Source: Flavobacteriales bacterium
GTDB lineage: Bacteria > Bacteroidota > Bacteroidia > UBA10329
Direction of reading: 5' to 3'
Length of the DNA stretch: 64,000 bases
NCBI GenBank assembly: GCA_021739695.1
Contig: JAIPBM010000007.1
Coordinates: forward strand, 123,361-187,360
A model generated the notes under the pieces. The model had not been told where the DNA came from and searched no databases. It worked only from the letters and a program-made list of their open reading frames with translations. Shown here piece by piece: positions 24,927 through 34,516 of the stretch. How positions within the stretch are numbered: position 1 is the first letter of the stretch; every line of letters begins with the position of its first letter. A program made the translations under genes and the position numbers.

Positions 24927-26290
24927 AAGCGCTAAAAGACATACAAGCTGTCTATCTGATCGGTATCGGTGGTATCGGTATGAGCGCACTTGCCCGTTAT
25001 TTTGCGGTGCAAGGCAAACGCGTAGCCGGTTATGATCGCACGCCAACAGATCTTACCAAGGAATTGGAAGTTGCTGGCATTCCTGTTCATTTTAAAGATG
25101 ATGTGAGCGCGATTTCAGATGCATTCAAGGATGCGGCAAACACCTTGATAATCTTCACACCTGCGGTTCCCGCCAACCATGCTGAATTAAATTATTTCCG
25201 CGCAAATGGTTTTGAAGTACTAAAGCGTTCGCAAGTGTTAGGTGAACTATCTAGAACTTACAATACAGTAGCTGTTGCAGGAACACATGGCAAGACGACT
25301 ACAAGTTCCATCATTGCGCATTTACTGAAATCTTCTTCAAAAGATTGCAATGCATTCTTGGGTGGAATTTCAACGAATTACAACACAAATCTGCTCACAT
25401 CCACAAGCAGCAATTTGATGGTGGTTGAAGCCGATGAATTCGACCGTTCATTCCTCACGCTATCGCCAGAAATTGCGATTGTGACTTCGGTTGATGCCGA
25501 CCACTTGGACATTTACGGTTCTGCTGATGAAATGCTCAATTCGTTCCGAGATTTCACTGAGTGCCTTGTGGAAAATGGAACGCTCATTTACCGGCTTGGA
25601 CTTCCGTTTTCCGACACGCAAAAACGAAACTTTACGTATTCGCTGAGCGAGAAGTGCGATTACTACACATCAGCACTTTCAATTGAGTCTGGTCAATACA
25701 AATTCGACCTGCATTCTCCTTCAAGAATTCTGAAGGATCTGACATTCGGAATGCCAGGTTTGCATAACATGGAGAACGCAGTGGCAGCATTCGCAGCAGC
25801 CGATCAATTGGGGCTTTCGGAAGACGAGATCAGAACTGGATTGGCTTCTTACAAAGGCGTAAAACGCAGATTTGAAGTGCACATCAACACAGATGAGTTG
25901 GTTTACATTGATGATTACGCGCATCATCCAACAGAGATATCGGCTTGCATCGGTTCCGTTCGCGAACTCTACCCAGGAAGAAAAGTGAAAGGCATTTTCC
26001 AACCACATCTTTTCAGCCGAACAAAAGATCACATGCAAGAATTCGCCAACAGCCTTTCGCAGTTGGATGAAGTGACGTTGCTCGAAATATATCCGGCACG
26101 CGAAGAACCAATTGCTGGAATTACTTCAAGCGCATTGCTTGAAAGGATGAGTGCGGAGCACAAAAATCTACAAAGCAAAACGGCTGTTTTAGATTCCATC
26201 TCGGCAGCAAACACAGATGTGCTTTTGACCATGGGCGCAGGCGATATTGACCAATTGGTTGCACCTATTAAACATAAACTACTGTCATGA
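24923..26290 (+). CDS. murC: UDP-N-acetylmuramate--L-alanine ligase
   Basis: A 455-residue Mur ligase. GIGGIGMSALARYF near residue 13 is the UDP-MurNAc-binding loop, AVAGTHGKTTTSS near 115 the ATP loop, then EADEFDRSF, DADHLDIYG, and in the C-terminal domain KGVKRRFEVH, DDYAHHPTEI and FQPHLFSRT. It adds the first amino acid, L-alanine, to UDP-MurNAc. It overlaps both neighbours by 4 nt (ATGA), which points to coupled translation. Confidence 0.96.
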   Translation: MKALKDIQAVYLIGIGGIGMSALARYFAVQGKRVAGYDRTPTDLTKELEVAGIPVHFKDDVSAISDAFKDAANTLIIFTPAVPANHAELNYFRANGFEVLKRSQVLGELSRTYNTVAVAGTHGKTTTSSIIAHLLKSSSKDCNAFLGGISTNYNTNLLTSTSSNLMVVEADEFDRSFLTLSPEIAIVTSVDADHLDIYGSADEMLNSFRDFTECLVENGTLIYRLGLPFSDTQKRNFTYSLSEKCDYYTSALSIESGQYKFDLHSPSRILKDLTFGMPGLHNMENAVAAFAAADQLGLSEDEIRTGLASYKGVKRRFEVHINTDELVYIDDYAHHPTEISACIGSVRELYPGRKVKGIFQPHLFSRTKDHMQEFANSLSQLDEVTLLEIYPAREEPIAGITSSALLERMSAEHKNLQSKTAVLDSISAANTDVLLTMGAGDIDQLVAPIKHKLLS

Positions 26291-27084
26291 TCAAGAAGAT
26301 CCTGAACATATCGGTTTACGTTCTGGCGGTGATTGGCCTCTTCGTTTCGTTGGCATTCAGCGCGCGCGAATCGGACAAGATTCCGTGTTCGAATATTCGC
26401 ATTGAGGTTGACAATAACAGCGGCAACTTCTTTGTGACAAATGATGATGTGCTGGAGATGATCTGGAGCAAAGGCGATAGTTTGGTTGGAAGACCGATCA
26501 CTTCTATTCCTATTGCGGTTTACGAACGACACATTGCTGCCAATCCTTCTGTGAAACGGGCCGAAGTTTACACCAAACACAATGGCGTGTTTGCCGTGAA
26601 AGTGTATCAGCGCGAACCGATCATCCGCGTGATGACCGCTGATGGCGAAAGTTTCTACTTGGATAAGGAGGGTTCGGTGATGCCGACCAGCGAGAATTAC
26701 ACGGCACGCGTGCCCGTTGCCAACGGTTTCATCATGGAAAAGCAATATGACATGCAACGTTATAATGTGGCTGAAATGAGCGACAGTTTGAAAAAACGTT
26801 CGTGCTTGGACGAGCTATTCGAACTGGCCACATTCATCCGAAAAGATGCTTTCTGGAAAGCGCAGATCCAACAAATCAGAGTGGAACCGAATGGTGAACT
26901 GACATTGATCCCGACTGTTGGCGACCACCACATTCTACTGGGAAGAACGGATATGATGGAACAGAAATTCAACAAACTGCTTTTGTTCTATCGAAAAGGA
27001 CTCAACAAAACCGGATGGGATCAATATTCCCACATCAATCTTAAATACAAAGACCAGGTCATCTGTACCAAAAAGAACAGCTAA
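26287..27084 (+). CDS. ftsQ: cell division protein FtsQ
   Basis: A 265-residue bitopic protein: short cytoplasmic N-terminus, membrane segment ILNISVYVLAVIGLFVSLAFSA, then a POTRA-like part (IRIEVDNNSGNFFVTNDDVLEMI) and a beta-rich periplasmic domain (VKRAEVYTKHNGVFAVKVYQREPIIRV). FtsQ scaffolds FtsL/FtsB and FtsWI at the septum. Sequence similarity to proteobacterial FtsQ is weak, but topology and the place between murC and ftsA settle it. It overlaps murC by 4 nt and ftsA by 1 nt. Confidence 0.9.
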   Translation: MIKKILNISVYVLAVIGLFVSLAFSARESDKIPCSNIRIEVDNNSGNFFVTNDDVLEMIWSKGDSLVGRPITSIPIAVYERHIAANPSVKRAEVYTKHNGVFAVKVYQREPIIRVMTADGESFYLDKEGSVMPTSENYTARVPVANGFIMEKQYDMQRYNVAEMSDSLKKRSCLDELFELATFIRKDAFWKAQIQQIRVEPNGELTLIPTVGDHHILLGRTDMMEQKFNKLLLFYRKGLNKTGWDQYSHINLKYKDQVICTKKNS

Positions 27085-28466
27085 TGGAAAATTCAGACAT
27101 CGTAGTAGGACTTGACATCGGAACAACCAAAATTGCTTGCATTGTTGGTAGACGAGATGCGCATGGCAAGATTGAGATTCTTGGCATCGGCAAATCAGAA
27201 TCGCTAGGCGTGAGCCGTGGCGTTGTGGCCAATATTGATAAAACGGTTCAGTCGATTCAAGCAGCTGTGGAAGAAGCGCAGAACAAGACCGGAATTGAGA
27301 TCAAGTATGTGAATGTGGGCATTGCTGGACAGCACATCAAATCGCTGCAACACCGTGGTATTTACACACGTGATTCGTTGGAAACAGAGATCAGCAAGGA
27401 AGATGTTCGCAACCTGATCCGCGACATGTACAAGCTGCAAATGCTACCTGGCGAAGAGATCATTCACGTGCTTCCGCAAGAATACATCGTGGATAACGAG
27501 CAAGGAATCAAAGACCCTGTAGGGATGAGCGGTATCCGTTTAGAGGCCAATTTCCACATCATCACTGGTCAGGTTGCTGCTGCAAAGAACATTCATCGTT
27601 GTGCATACAAGGCTGGTCTTTCGGTTACCGAATTGATTCTGGAGCCATTGGCGTCTTCTGCCGCTGTACTGAACGATGAAGAAATGGAAGCTGGTGTTGC
27701 CTTGGTTGACATTGGTGGTGGAACGACAGACATCGCCATTTTCCAAGACAACATTATTCGACACACGGCTGTGATTCCGTTTGGTGGAAATATCATTTCA
27801 GAAGACATTAAAGAAGGATGCACCATCATCAAGCATCAAGCAGAATTGCTGAAGGTGAAATTCGGTTCTGCACTAGCTACGGAAGCCAAAGACAACGAGA
27901 TTGTTTCCATTCCAGGATTGCGCGGACGTGAACCACGCGAAATCAGCCTGAAGAATCTGGCCAGCATCATCCAAGCACGGATGGAAGAGATCATCGAGCA
28001 TGTGTATTACGAGATCAAGAATTCCGGATACGAGAAAAAACTCATCGGAGGAATCGTGGTCACGGGTGGTGGCGCCAACCTGCGTCACTTGCCACAATTG
28101 ATGGAATACATCACGGGAATGGATGTGCGTGTTGGTTACCCGAATGAACATCTAGCAGCTGGAAATCCGGATGACGTCACGAGCCCGATCTTCTCTACTG
28201 GCGTTGGTCTGGTTATGAAAGGATTGGAGTTCAGAGATGAACTGGCCGCCCGCGGATTGACCATTGACGATTGGGCTGAAGGCCGCGAAGGCGCACCAGT
28301 TGTGAAGAAGGAAATTCCGAAAGAAGAAGCACCGACCGATACCATTTCTGAAGCAGAAGAAGTGGCGCGAGAAGTGGCCGAGGAAAAAAGCTCAAGCAGC
28401 CCATTTTCAGGTCTTGCCAATTTCAGAAGCAAGCTCGAAAAATGGATGAATGAAGGAATAGATTAA
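27084..28466 (+). CDS. ftsA: cell division protein FtsA
   Basis: A 460-residue actin-like ATPase. VVGLDIGTTKIACIVG at the N-terminus is the phosphate 1 loop, LVDIGGGTTDIAIF the phosphate 2 loop and GGIVVTGGGANLRHL the adenosine loop; the SHS2/1C domain lies in between. The C-terminus ends in an amphipathic segment (SKLEKWMNEGID) preceded by an acidic linker rich in Glu, as expected for the membrane-targeting helix that tethers FtsZ. It starts in the ftsQ stop codon; 123 nt separate it from ftsZ. Confidence 0.95.
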   Translation: MENSDIVVGLDIGTTKIACIVGRRDAHGKIEILGIGKSESLGVSRGVVANIDKTVQSIQAAVEEAQNKTGIEIKYVNVGIAGQHIKSLQHRGIYTRDSLETEISKEDVRNLIRDMYKLQMLPGEEIIHVLPQEYIVDNEQGIKDPVGMSGIRLEANFHIITGQVAAAKNIHRCAYKAGLSVTELILEPLASSAAVLNDEEMEAGVALVDIGGGTTDIAIFQDNIIRHTAVIPFGGNIISEDIKEGCTIIKHQAELLKVKFGSALATEAKDNEIVSIPGLRGREPREISLKNLASIIQARMEEIIEHVYYEIKNSGYEKKLIGGIVVTGGGANLRHLPQLMEYITGMDVRVGYPNEHLAAGNPDDVTSPIFSTGVGLVMKGLEFRDELAARGLTIDDWAEGREGAPVVKKEIPKEEAPTDTISEAEEVAREVAEEKSSSSPFSGLANFRSKLEKWMNEGID

Positions 28467-28515
28467 TAGCTGCAAGTATTAAGCTTCTGCTACAAGTAAA
28501 ATGAAAAAGAAAATG

Positions 28516-28551
28516 GCCTAAAGGCTAACGCCTAAGACCTAAAACCTAAAC
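28516..28551. repeat. low-complexity CCTAA-type repeat before ftsZ
   Basis: In the 123-nt gap between ftsA and ftsZ, GCCTAA/ACCTAA motifs recur at about 7-8 nt spacing (GCCTAAG, ACCTAAA, ACCTAAA at the end). A six-codon frame MKKKMA begins at 28501 just before it. No hairpin with a T-run is seen, so ftsZ is probably read through from ftsA as well. Confidence 0.45.
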
Positions 28552-28580
28552 AGAAACCCAATTAACCCATAACCAAAATC

Positions 28581-28585
28581 GGAGG
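28581..28585 (+). promoter_or_regulatory. strong Shine-Dalgarno of ftsZ
   Basis: GGAGG lies 4 nt before the ATG at 28590. Such a consensus site is unusual in this window, where most genes have none, and suggests high translation of ftsZ. Confidence 0.7.
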
Positions 28586-28589
28586 AAAA

Positions 28590-30656
28590 ATGGCTAAGGA
28601 AATGATGAATTTCAATCTCCCCAAAGAGGAAACCTCTATCATCAAGGTGATAGGAGTAGGTGGAGGCGGCTCAAATGCCGTAAACCACATGTACAAACAA
28701 GGAATCAGAGGTGTCGACTTCGTGGTCTGTAATACAGACCAACAAGCGCTGGACATGAGCCCTGTGCCGAAGAAGATCGCGCTGGGATCGAGTCTAACGG
28801 AAGGTCGTGGTGCAGGCGCACAGGCGGAAGTCGGTCGCAACGCTGCCATCGAAAACCTAGACGATATCAAAGAGGTATTGCACGGTACCAAAATGGTTTT
28901 CATTACTGCTGGTATGGGCGGTGGAACCGGAACAGGTGCTGCTCCAGTAATTGCTGAAGCCGCTCGTGAACTAGGTATCTTAACTGTAGGTATCGTTACC
29001 ATTCCGTTCGGTTTCGAAGGAAAGAAACGTAAGCTGCAGGCAGATTTTGGTCTGGAAGAATTGAAAAAGCACGTTGATACTGTGCTTATCATTTCTAATG
29101 ACAAACTGCGCGAGATGTACGGAAACCTGAAACTTAGCGAAGCATTCGGTCAGGCAGATGATGTATTGACCATTGCCGCTAAAGGCATTGCCGAGATCAT
29201 TACCGTAGAAGGTTATGTGAACGTGGATTTTGAAGACGTCCGTACCGTTATGACCAAATCTGGTGTGGCCATCATGGGATCGGCAACTACTTCTGGTCCA
29301 GACCGCGCCATCAAAGCCGTGGAGCAAGCATTGGCCTCTCCTCTTCTCAACGACAACAACATCTTTGGAGCTAGCAATATCCTCCTCTACATCAGCTCTG
29401 GTAAAGATGAAGTTACGATGGACGAAGTGGCAGAGATCACTGATTACATTCAGGATGAAGCTGGAATGGATGCTGATGTTATTTGGGGTAACGGCACCGA
29501 TGAAGACCTGAACGATGAGTTGACACTGACAATCATCGCCACTGGATTTTCTGGCGAAAAACTGGAAAGAGTTACTGGAAAGGAGAATGTGATCCGCCAT
29601 ACCTTGGACACACGCCCAACTAGAACAGAAGCTCCAAAACCAATGGCCGAAGCACCAAAGGCAACAACAGAAGAGAAATCCTCCATTCCTTCTGGCCTTA
29701 CAGCTCGACCAGTTCTGTTCAATTCGCCATTGAACAAGACCACGGTTACCGACCACGCAGATCTTCTAACGCCTCCAACCACCAACATGAAGGCGGAGAT
29801 CACACCAACAGAACCTGTGATCAAGCATACGTTGGAAGACGAAGTAGCTTCAGCTTCACTTATGGCTTTCAAGGTAGATGAAACAGACCTTGAACTGAAC
29901 GCATTGCTTGATGCAGAAGCTCCTGAGATGATCGGAATTAAGGAAGGCGAAGAGTTTCCGCTTTACAATGAGGAAGAAGACGAAGATGATTTTGAAATAG
30001 CTGCAACGTTCGATACCAATCTTACTGTTGAAGCCAAAGAGGAAGTGAACGAACTTCCAGTAGCTGAAGAAACGGAAGAAGAAGAGTTGACTGAAACTCC
30101 TGCGATGCAGCCTTTCAGCCTATTCCGAGATAAACCCGTTCAAGAGTTAACGAACGAGTTATTTGAAGAAGAGGAAGAAGACACTTTTGATGACAACATC
30201 ATTACAACAGAAACAGCTACAGAGATCGAATTTGAGCTAAAAAGCGTGACACCAACAGCTGATACGGAGATCAAAACCTTCAGTTTGTATGATGACGAAC
30301 CGACTACTGCAAGCAGCACTACAAACAGCAATCTTGTAGAAGAGCCAAAGTTGATGACACGCAGTCTTCCGTTCGAAAATTCAATCGACACAGAGGAAAT
30401 GCAGCGCAAACAACAAGAGCGCATGGAGCGTCTGAAAAGCATGAATGCACGATTCCGTTCGCCAAACAGTTTGGCCGAATTGGAGAACGTTCCTGCTTTT
30501 AAAAGACGAAACGTGAACCTTGCAGACACGCCACATTCGTCTGAAAGTTCTGTTACACGATTTGACGTACGCGACACGGACGAGACCGATGAGAACGGCA
30601 ACAGACGTGGTGCACTGAGTGATGGAAACGATTTCCTTCATCAATCGGTAGATTAA
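28590..30656 (+). CDS. ftsZ: cell division GTPase FtsZ with long acidic linker
   Basis: A 688-residue FtsZ, far longer than the usual 350-450. The GTPase core (about residues 1-330) has GVGGGGSNAVNHM, CNTDQQAL, the tubulin signature GGGTGTGAAPV, FGFEGKK and the T7 loop region. Then comes a linker of about 300 residues that is strongly acidic (runs of EEEEE, EEDEDD). VPAFKRRNVNL near residue 635 matches the conserved C-terminal peptide that binds FtsA, and about 45 further residues follow it, which is odd since that peptide normally ends the protein. It polymerises into the Z ring. A strong terminator follows. Confidence 0.95.
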   Translation: MAKEMMNFNLPKEETSIIKVIGVGGGGSNAVNHMYKQGIRGVDFVVCNTDQQALDMSPVPKKIALGSSLTEGRGAGAQAEVGRNAAIENLDDIKEVLHGTKMVFITAGMGGGTGTGAAPVIAEAARELGILTVGIVTIPFGFEGKKRKLQADFGLEELKKHVDTVLIISNDKLREMYGNLKLSEAFGQADDVLTIAAKGIAEIITVEGYVNVDFEDVRTVMTKSGVAIMGSATTSGPDRAIKAVEQALASPLLNDNNIFGASNILLYISSGKDEVTMDEVAEITDYIQDEAGMDADVIWGNGTDEDLNDELTLTIIATGFSGEKLERVTGKENVIRHTLDTRPTRTEAPKPMAEAPKATTEEKSSIPSGLTARPVLFNSPLNKTTVTDHADLLTPPTTNMKAEITPTEPVIKHTLEDEVASASLMAFKVDETDLELNALLDAEAPEMIGIKEGEEFPLYNEEEDEDDFEIAATFDTNLTVEAKEEVNELPVAEETEEEELTETPAMQPFSLFRDKPVQELTNELFEEEEEDTFDDNIITTETATEIEFELKSVTPTADTEIKTFSLYDDEPTTASSTTNSNLVEEPKLMTRSLPFENSIDTEEMQRKQQERMERLKSMNARFRSPNSLAELENVPAFKRRNVNLADTPHSSESSVTRFDVRDTDETDENGNRRGALSDGNDFLHQSVD

Positions 30657-30680
30657 GAAACATCTGGTAGCAACTAAAGT

Positions 30681-30718
30681 GAAGCAATCTCCATCAAATG
30701 GGGGTTGCTTCTTTTTTT
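30681..30718 (+). terminator. rho-independent terminator of the dcw operon
   Basis: GAAGCAA (30681-30687) pairs with TTGCTTC (30705-30711) and the stem extends inward through TCTCC/GGGGG, followed by seven T. It lies 24 nt after the ftsZ stop. Confidence 0.88.
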
Positions 30719-30769
30719 GCTTCTAACGCTTGCTTTGTTAAGTTCGTAGACCAATCGCAGCTCCAAATC

Positions 30770-31858
30770 ATGAAATTCAGTAACTGGATTTATCTTCCCA
30801 TCATCATTATTCTGGTACTACTGGCGTGGTATTTCCACACCATCATCACCTACATTCTAATCGCTGGCATCATCTCGCTTATTGGCGAACCTATCATTCG
30901 ATTCTTGCTAAAGATCAATTTCAAAGGACGTCACATGCCACGGGCGTTGGCCGCAACATTCACCATTTTGGGTTTACTTTCCTTCTTCGGAGGAATCATT
31001 AGTGCGTTCATTCCAATGGTGGCCGATGAAGCGCGCAAGCTTTCTAATGTAAGTGTTGAAGAAACACTCGTCAACATCCAAGGTCCCGTTCAATTGGCGC
31101 AGGATTACCTCAATCAATTCCAATTGACTGAAGCACCTATCGTGTTGCAAACCGAACTCAAAAAACTGCTTACCAACCTTTTCGATATTTCTGCGGTGGG
31201 CGATAGCGTGCAATATGCACTTGGCCTCACAGGCGATATATTCATCGCTTTCTTCGCCATTACCTTCATCACCTTTTTCTTCCTAAAAGACCAAGGTCTG
31301 TTCAAAAACATGATCATGACCCTCGTGCCCGACCAGTACGAAGAACGCATTGGAAAGGTGCTGCATAAAAGCAAAGAACTACTTACGCGCTACTTCATTG
31401 GCGTGATCATCGAAGTAGCCATTGTCATGACCATCGTTTCCGTTGGCCTTGCCATTGTTGGAATTGATAATGCGTTGCTCATCGGCTTCCTTGCAGGTCT
31501 CTTCAACGTCATTCCGTACGTGGGTCCAATTATTGGTGCAGCCATCGGTATCATCATCGGAATAAGCACCAACACCGAAGGCCTCGACTTTGCTTCTATG
31601 CTTTCCCTTACCGGACAAATGGCCATCGTTTATGCAGCCGCGCAAATGCTCGACAATTTCTTGTTACAACCCTACATCTACTCACAAAGCGTGAAGGCAC
31701 ATCCGTTGGAAATCTTCCTTGTGATTCTGATGGCTGGCAACGTGGCAGGTATTGCTGGAATGATCCTCGCAGTACCAACCTACAGCATCGGCCGCGTGTT
31801 CGTGGGCGAATTCTTCAATCAGTTCAAAGTGGTGAAGGCGCTTACAGGGGAGGGTTGA
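30770..31858 (+). CDS. AI-2E family (PerM/YdiK-type) transporter
   Basis: A 362-residue membrane protein with about seven or eight membrane segments in the pattern of the AI-2E/TqsA family: two N-terminal segments, a long loop with helical content (residues about 80-140), then IAFFAITFITFFFLKDQ, GLFNVIPYVGPIIGAAIGIIIG and QMLDNFLLQPYIYSQSVKAHPLEIFLVILMAG, the family's conserved C-terminal block. Members export small molecules or exchange sodium and protons; the substrate is not predictable. I start at the ATG at 30770 because the longer frame would run through the ftsZ terminator. Confidence 0.85.
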   Translation: MKFSNWIYLPIIIILVLLAWYFHTIITYILIAGIISLIGEPIIRFLLKINFKGRHMPRALAATFTILGLLSFFGGIISAFIPMVADEARKLSNVSVEETLVNIQGPVQLAQDYLNQFQLTEAPIVLQTELKKLLTNLFDISAVGDSVQYALGLTGDIFIAFFAITFITFFFLKDQGLFKNMIMTLVPDQYEERIGKVLHKSKELLTRYFIGVIIEVAIVMTIVSVGLAIVGIDNALLIGFLAGLFNVIPYVGPIIGAAIGIIIGISTNTEGLDFASMLSLTGQMAIVYAAAQMLDNFLLQPYIYSQSVKAHPLEIFLVILMAGNVAGIAGMILAVPTYSIGRVFVGEFFNQFKVVKALTGEG

Positions 31859-31902
31859 TTCCAAAGATCTGTACAGCTAGCGCTTTTGACTAAATTGCCT
31901 GC

Positions 31903-34278
31903 ATGAAGCAGTTGATCTTTCTTACCGCTCTGTTGCTTTCGTTCTCGGCCATGGCCCAACGCAACCAGCGCATTATTGGAACCGTGGTAGATGCAGACTC
32001 CAAACAGCCACTTATAGGCGCTACCGTGTTTGTAGAGATGGATGGCGTGTTGGGCTCGTCTACCGATATTGATGGAAAGTTTGAGATTGAAAACGTTCCG
32101 GTTGGCCGATTGGAAGTAAAGTGCTCTTACATCGGATATGAACCTTGGAGCAGTGGCCTCATAACCCTCAGTTCGGGCAAGGAAATGAGCATTGATATTG
32201 ACTTGTCTGAAAGCGTGCACATGACCGATGAAGTAAAGGTTGTAGCCACACAGGATGGACAGACCAAAAACGAAATGATGACCATCAGTTCACGCTCGTT
32301 CAGCATTAAGGAAACCCAGCGTTTTGCGGGTAGCATCAACGACCCTGGCCGTGTGGCACTAAATGTTCCTGGAGTAACGGCAGCGCAGGATAATGATAAT
32401 GACGTGATCGTGCGCGGGAACTCCGCAGCTGGTATCCTATGGCGATTGGAAGGCATTGATGTTCCCAATCTCAACCACTTTTCGCGACCAGGTTCTTCGG
32501 GCGGAGGCATCACAGCCCTTTCTCCGCACGTGATGGGCAATACCGATTTTAGCACAGGTGCATTCCCTGCCGAGTACGGAAACGCATTTGCAGGTGTGTT
32601 CGACATCAGCTTCAGAAATGGAAATACGGAACGACACGAATTCATGGTGCGGGCCGGGGTTTTGGGCATCAATGCTGGTGCAGAAGGACCGCTCACCAAA
32701 AAGAATGATGGCTCTTCCTATATCTTCAACTACCGCTATTCCACCTTGGGGATTTTGGGCGCCATGGGGCTATATGTGGTTGATGCCAACACCAACAATA
32801 CCTATCAGGATCTTTCATTCAAGATCAATTTACCGAACAGCAAAAAATCACGTATCAGCATTTTCGGCATTGGTGGATTGAGCAAAGAAGAGGGCATTGT
32901 GAAGAAAGACACAGCCCAATGGGTTGATTACGTGAACAGGTTCAAGACCACACTTAAAACCAATTTGGGTGTGATGGGTGTTTCGTGGACCCAGTTGCTC
33001 AATGAACGTTCGTACCTGAAAACCGTAATGGCCATCACCTACAACGATGTGGTGGATGGAGATGACACTTTAGACCTCAATTATGTGCTACATCCCACGC
33101 GAGACACCCATTTCAATAATACGCGAGCCGTTATTCACAGTTATTACAATCGTAAACTGAGCAGTAAATTGAGCTTACGGGCAGGACTACATGCCGATGA
33201 GAATTTCTACTCCTTCCACGAATCAAAATTTGTCGATTCGCTTAACCAAACCTTGGTTTTAATTGATGGATCGGGTGCTGCCACCACCTTACAGCCCTAC
33301 GTTCAGGCCAAGTATCGGCCAACAGCAAACACCACTCTCGTTGGAGGCGTGCATGCCACATATCTATCACTGAACAATACCTACTCCATCGAACCACGAT
33401 TGAGCATCACTCAAAAAATGGACAACGGACAGCAGTTGTCCTTTGGCTATGGTTTGCACGGCCAGTATCTGCCATTGGGTTCCTATTTCACGCAATTCAC
33501 ACGGCCAGACGGGTCAATATACTTCCCGAACAAAGACCTGAAAATGGTGCAAAGTCATCATTTCGTGCTCAGTTATGAGCTTAGTTTTCTGCACAATTAC
33601 AAATTCAAGATAGAGCCCTATTTCCAATACCTCTATCATTTGCCGGTGAGTTCCGACCCATCAAGCACCTACATGATCTTGAATGAGCGCTCTGGCTACG
33701 CCAAAGATTCTTTGGTAAACAAAGGCATAGGCATGAATTATGGCCTGGATGTTTCCATACAACGATACTATGCCAAACACTGGTTTTTTGTGGTCAATGG
33801 CTCGGTGTTCCGATCATCGTATACACCGCTCAATGGTAAAACCTACTCTGGAGCCTATGATAGCAGATTCACTGTTTCCGTTATGGGCGGTTACGAAGTT
33901 CAGTTCAAGAACAGCGCTTTGGAATTCGGATTCCGATTAGGTGTAATGGGCGGATTTCGTTACACACCTATCGATCTGGCGGCTTCCACTGCTGCGCGAG
34001 AAGCCATCACCATCGATTCGTTGGCCTTTACCAAAACATATCCTACCTACATACGACCCGACCTTCAAATTTCGTACAGGCAGAACAAACCCAAATACTC
34101 TTGGACACTTTCGCTCAATCTTGGAAACTTCATTGACCACAAGAACATCTTGCGTCAGTACTACGATAAACAGAATAATAAATTGGCGTACAAATATCAG
34201 ATGGGATTGATTCCAATTTTGGCATTTCAGGTCGATTTTTATGCCAGCAAAGGAGGCACTAAAAAAGCGAAAGGCTGA
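31903..34278 (+). CDS. TonB-dependent receptor with carboxypeptidase-like N-terminal domain
   Basis: A 791-residue outer-membrane protein. Signal peptide MKQLIFLTALLLSFSAMAQ; then a carboxypeptidase regulatory-like domain (IIGTVVDADSKQPLIGATVFV ... DIDGKFEIENVPVG); then the plug (INDPGRVALNVPGVTAAQDNDNDVIVRGNS, LEGIDVPNLNHF) and a beta barrel to the C-terminus. It should import a large substrate using energy from TonB-ExbBD. No SusD partner lies next to it, so it is not of the SusC pair type. Substrate unknown. Confidence 0.9.
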   Translation: MKQLIFLTALLLSFSAMAQRNQRIIGTVVDADSKQPLIGATVFVEMDGVLGSSTDIDGKFEIENVPVGRLEVKCSYIGYEPWSSGLITLSSGKEMSIDIDLSESVHMTDEVKVVATQDGQTKNEMMTISSRSFSIKETQRFAGSINDPGRVALNVPGVTAAQDNDNDVIVRGNSAAGILWRLEGIDVPNLNHFSRPGSSGGGITALSPHVMGNTDFSTGAFPAEYGNAFAGVFDISFRNGNTERHEFMVRAGVLGINAGAEGPLTKKNDGSSYIFNYRYSTLGILGAMGLYVVDANTNNTYQDLSFKINLPNSKKSRISIFGIGGLSKEEGIVKKDTAQWVDYVNRFKTTLKTNLGVMGVSWTQLLNERSYLKTVMAITYNDVVDGDDTLDLNYVLHPTRDTHFNNTRAVIHSYYNRKLSSKLSLRAGLHADENFYSFHESKFVDSLNQTLVLIDGSGAATTLQPYVQAKYRPTANTTLVGGVHATYLSLNNTYSIEPRLSITQKMDNGQQLSFGYGLHGQYLPLGSYFTQFTRPDGSIYFPNKDLKMVQSHHFVLSYELSFLHNYKFKIEPYFQYLYHLPVSSDPSSTYMILNERSGYAKDSLVNKGIGMNYGLDVSIQRYYAKHWFFVVNGSVFRSSYTPLNGKTYSGAYDSRFTVSVMGGYEVQFKNSALEFGFRLGVMGGFRYTPIDLAASTAAREAITIDSLAFTKTYPTYIRPDLQISYRQNKPKYSWTLSLNLGNFIDHKNILRQYYDKQNNKLAYKYQMGLIPILAFQVDFYASKGGTKKAKG

Positions 34279-34374
34279 TTATCCTTTATAAGCCATCCAC
34301 ATAAGAGCAGCTGCCAAGCTCATAACAATCACAAATCGTAGGACGCGTAGTACCAATAGTTCTTCTGGTTTCAT
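34279..34374 (-). CDS. small single-pass membrane peptide (31 residues), putative
   Basis: An ATG at 34374 opens a 31-residue frame, MKPEELLVLRVLRFVIVMSL and then AAALMWMAYKG. It has a polar N-terminus, two arginines, one hydrophobic helix of about 18 residues and a Lys-Gly end, as in real bacterial small membrane proteins. The stop abuts the convergent TonB receptor stop. There is no homologue I can name and the length makes chance possible. Confidence 0.4.
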   Translation of the reverse strand: MKPEELLVLRVLRFVIVMSLAAALMWMAYKG

Positions 34375-34516
34375 CAATGGGGGTTGAATGTTAATTCAAA
34401 CCTAACCAATGTTACCAACTTATTAATGACCAAAAATGGTCATTTTAACAACGAAGATTGAATTTCAGTGTATCACGTAGCCCAATTCTACGCAAACTAC
34501 TATCTGCACAACTATG

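Noticed and set aside
26029..26757. 242-codon frame on the minus strand across murC and ftsQ
   Set aside because: Antisense shadow covering two overlapping, well-identified genes.
28980..29756. 258-codon frame on the minus strand inside ftsZ
   Set aside because: Antisense shadow of ftsZ; rich in Cys, His and Trp with no recognisable domain.
14027..30656. Loss of murB, murF and ddl from the dcw cluster as something unusual
   Set aside because: Their absence from this cluster is common in Bacteroidota; they are probably elsewhere in the genome.
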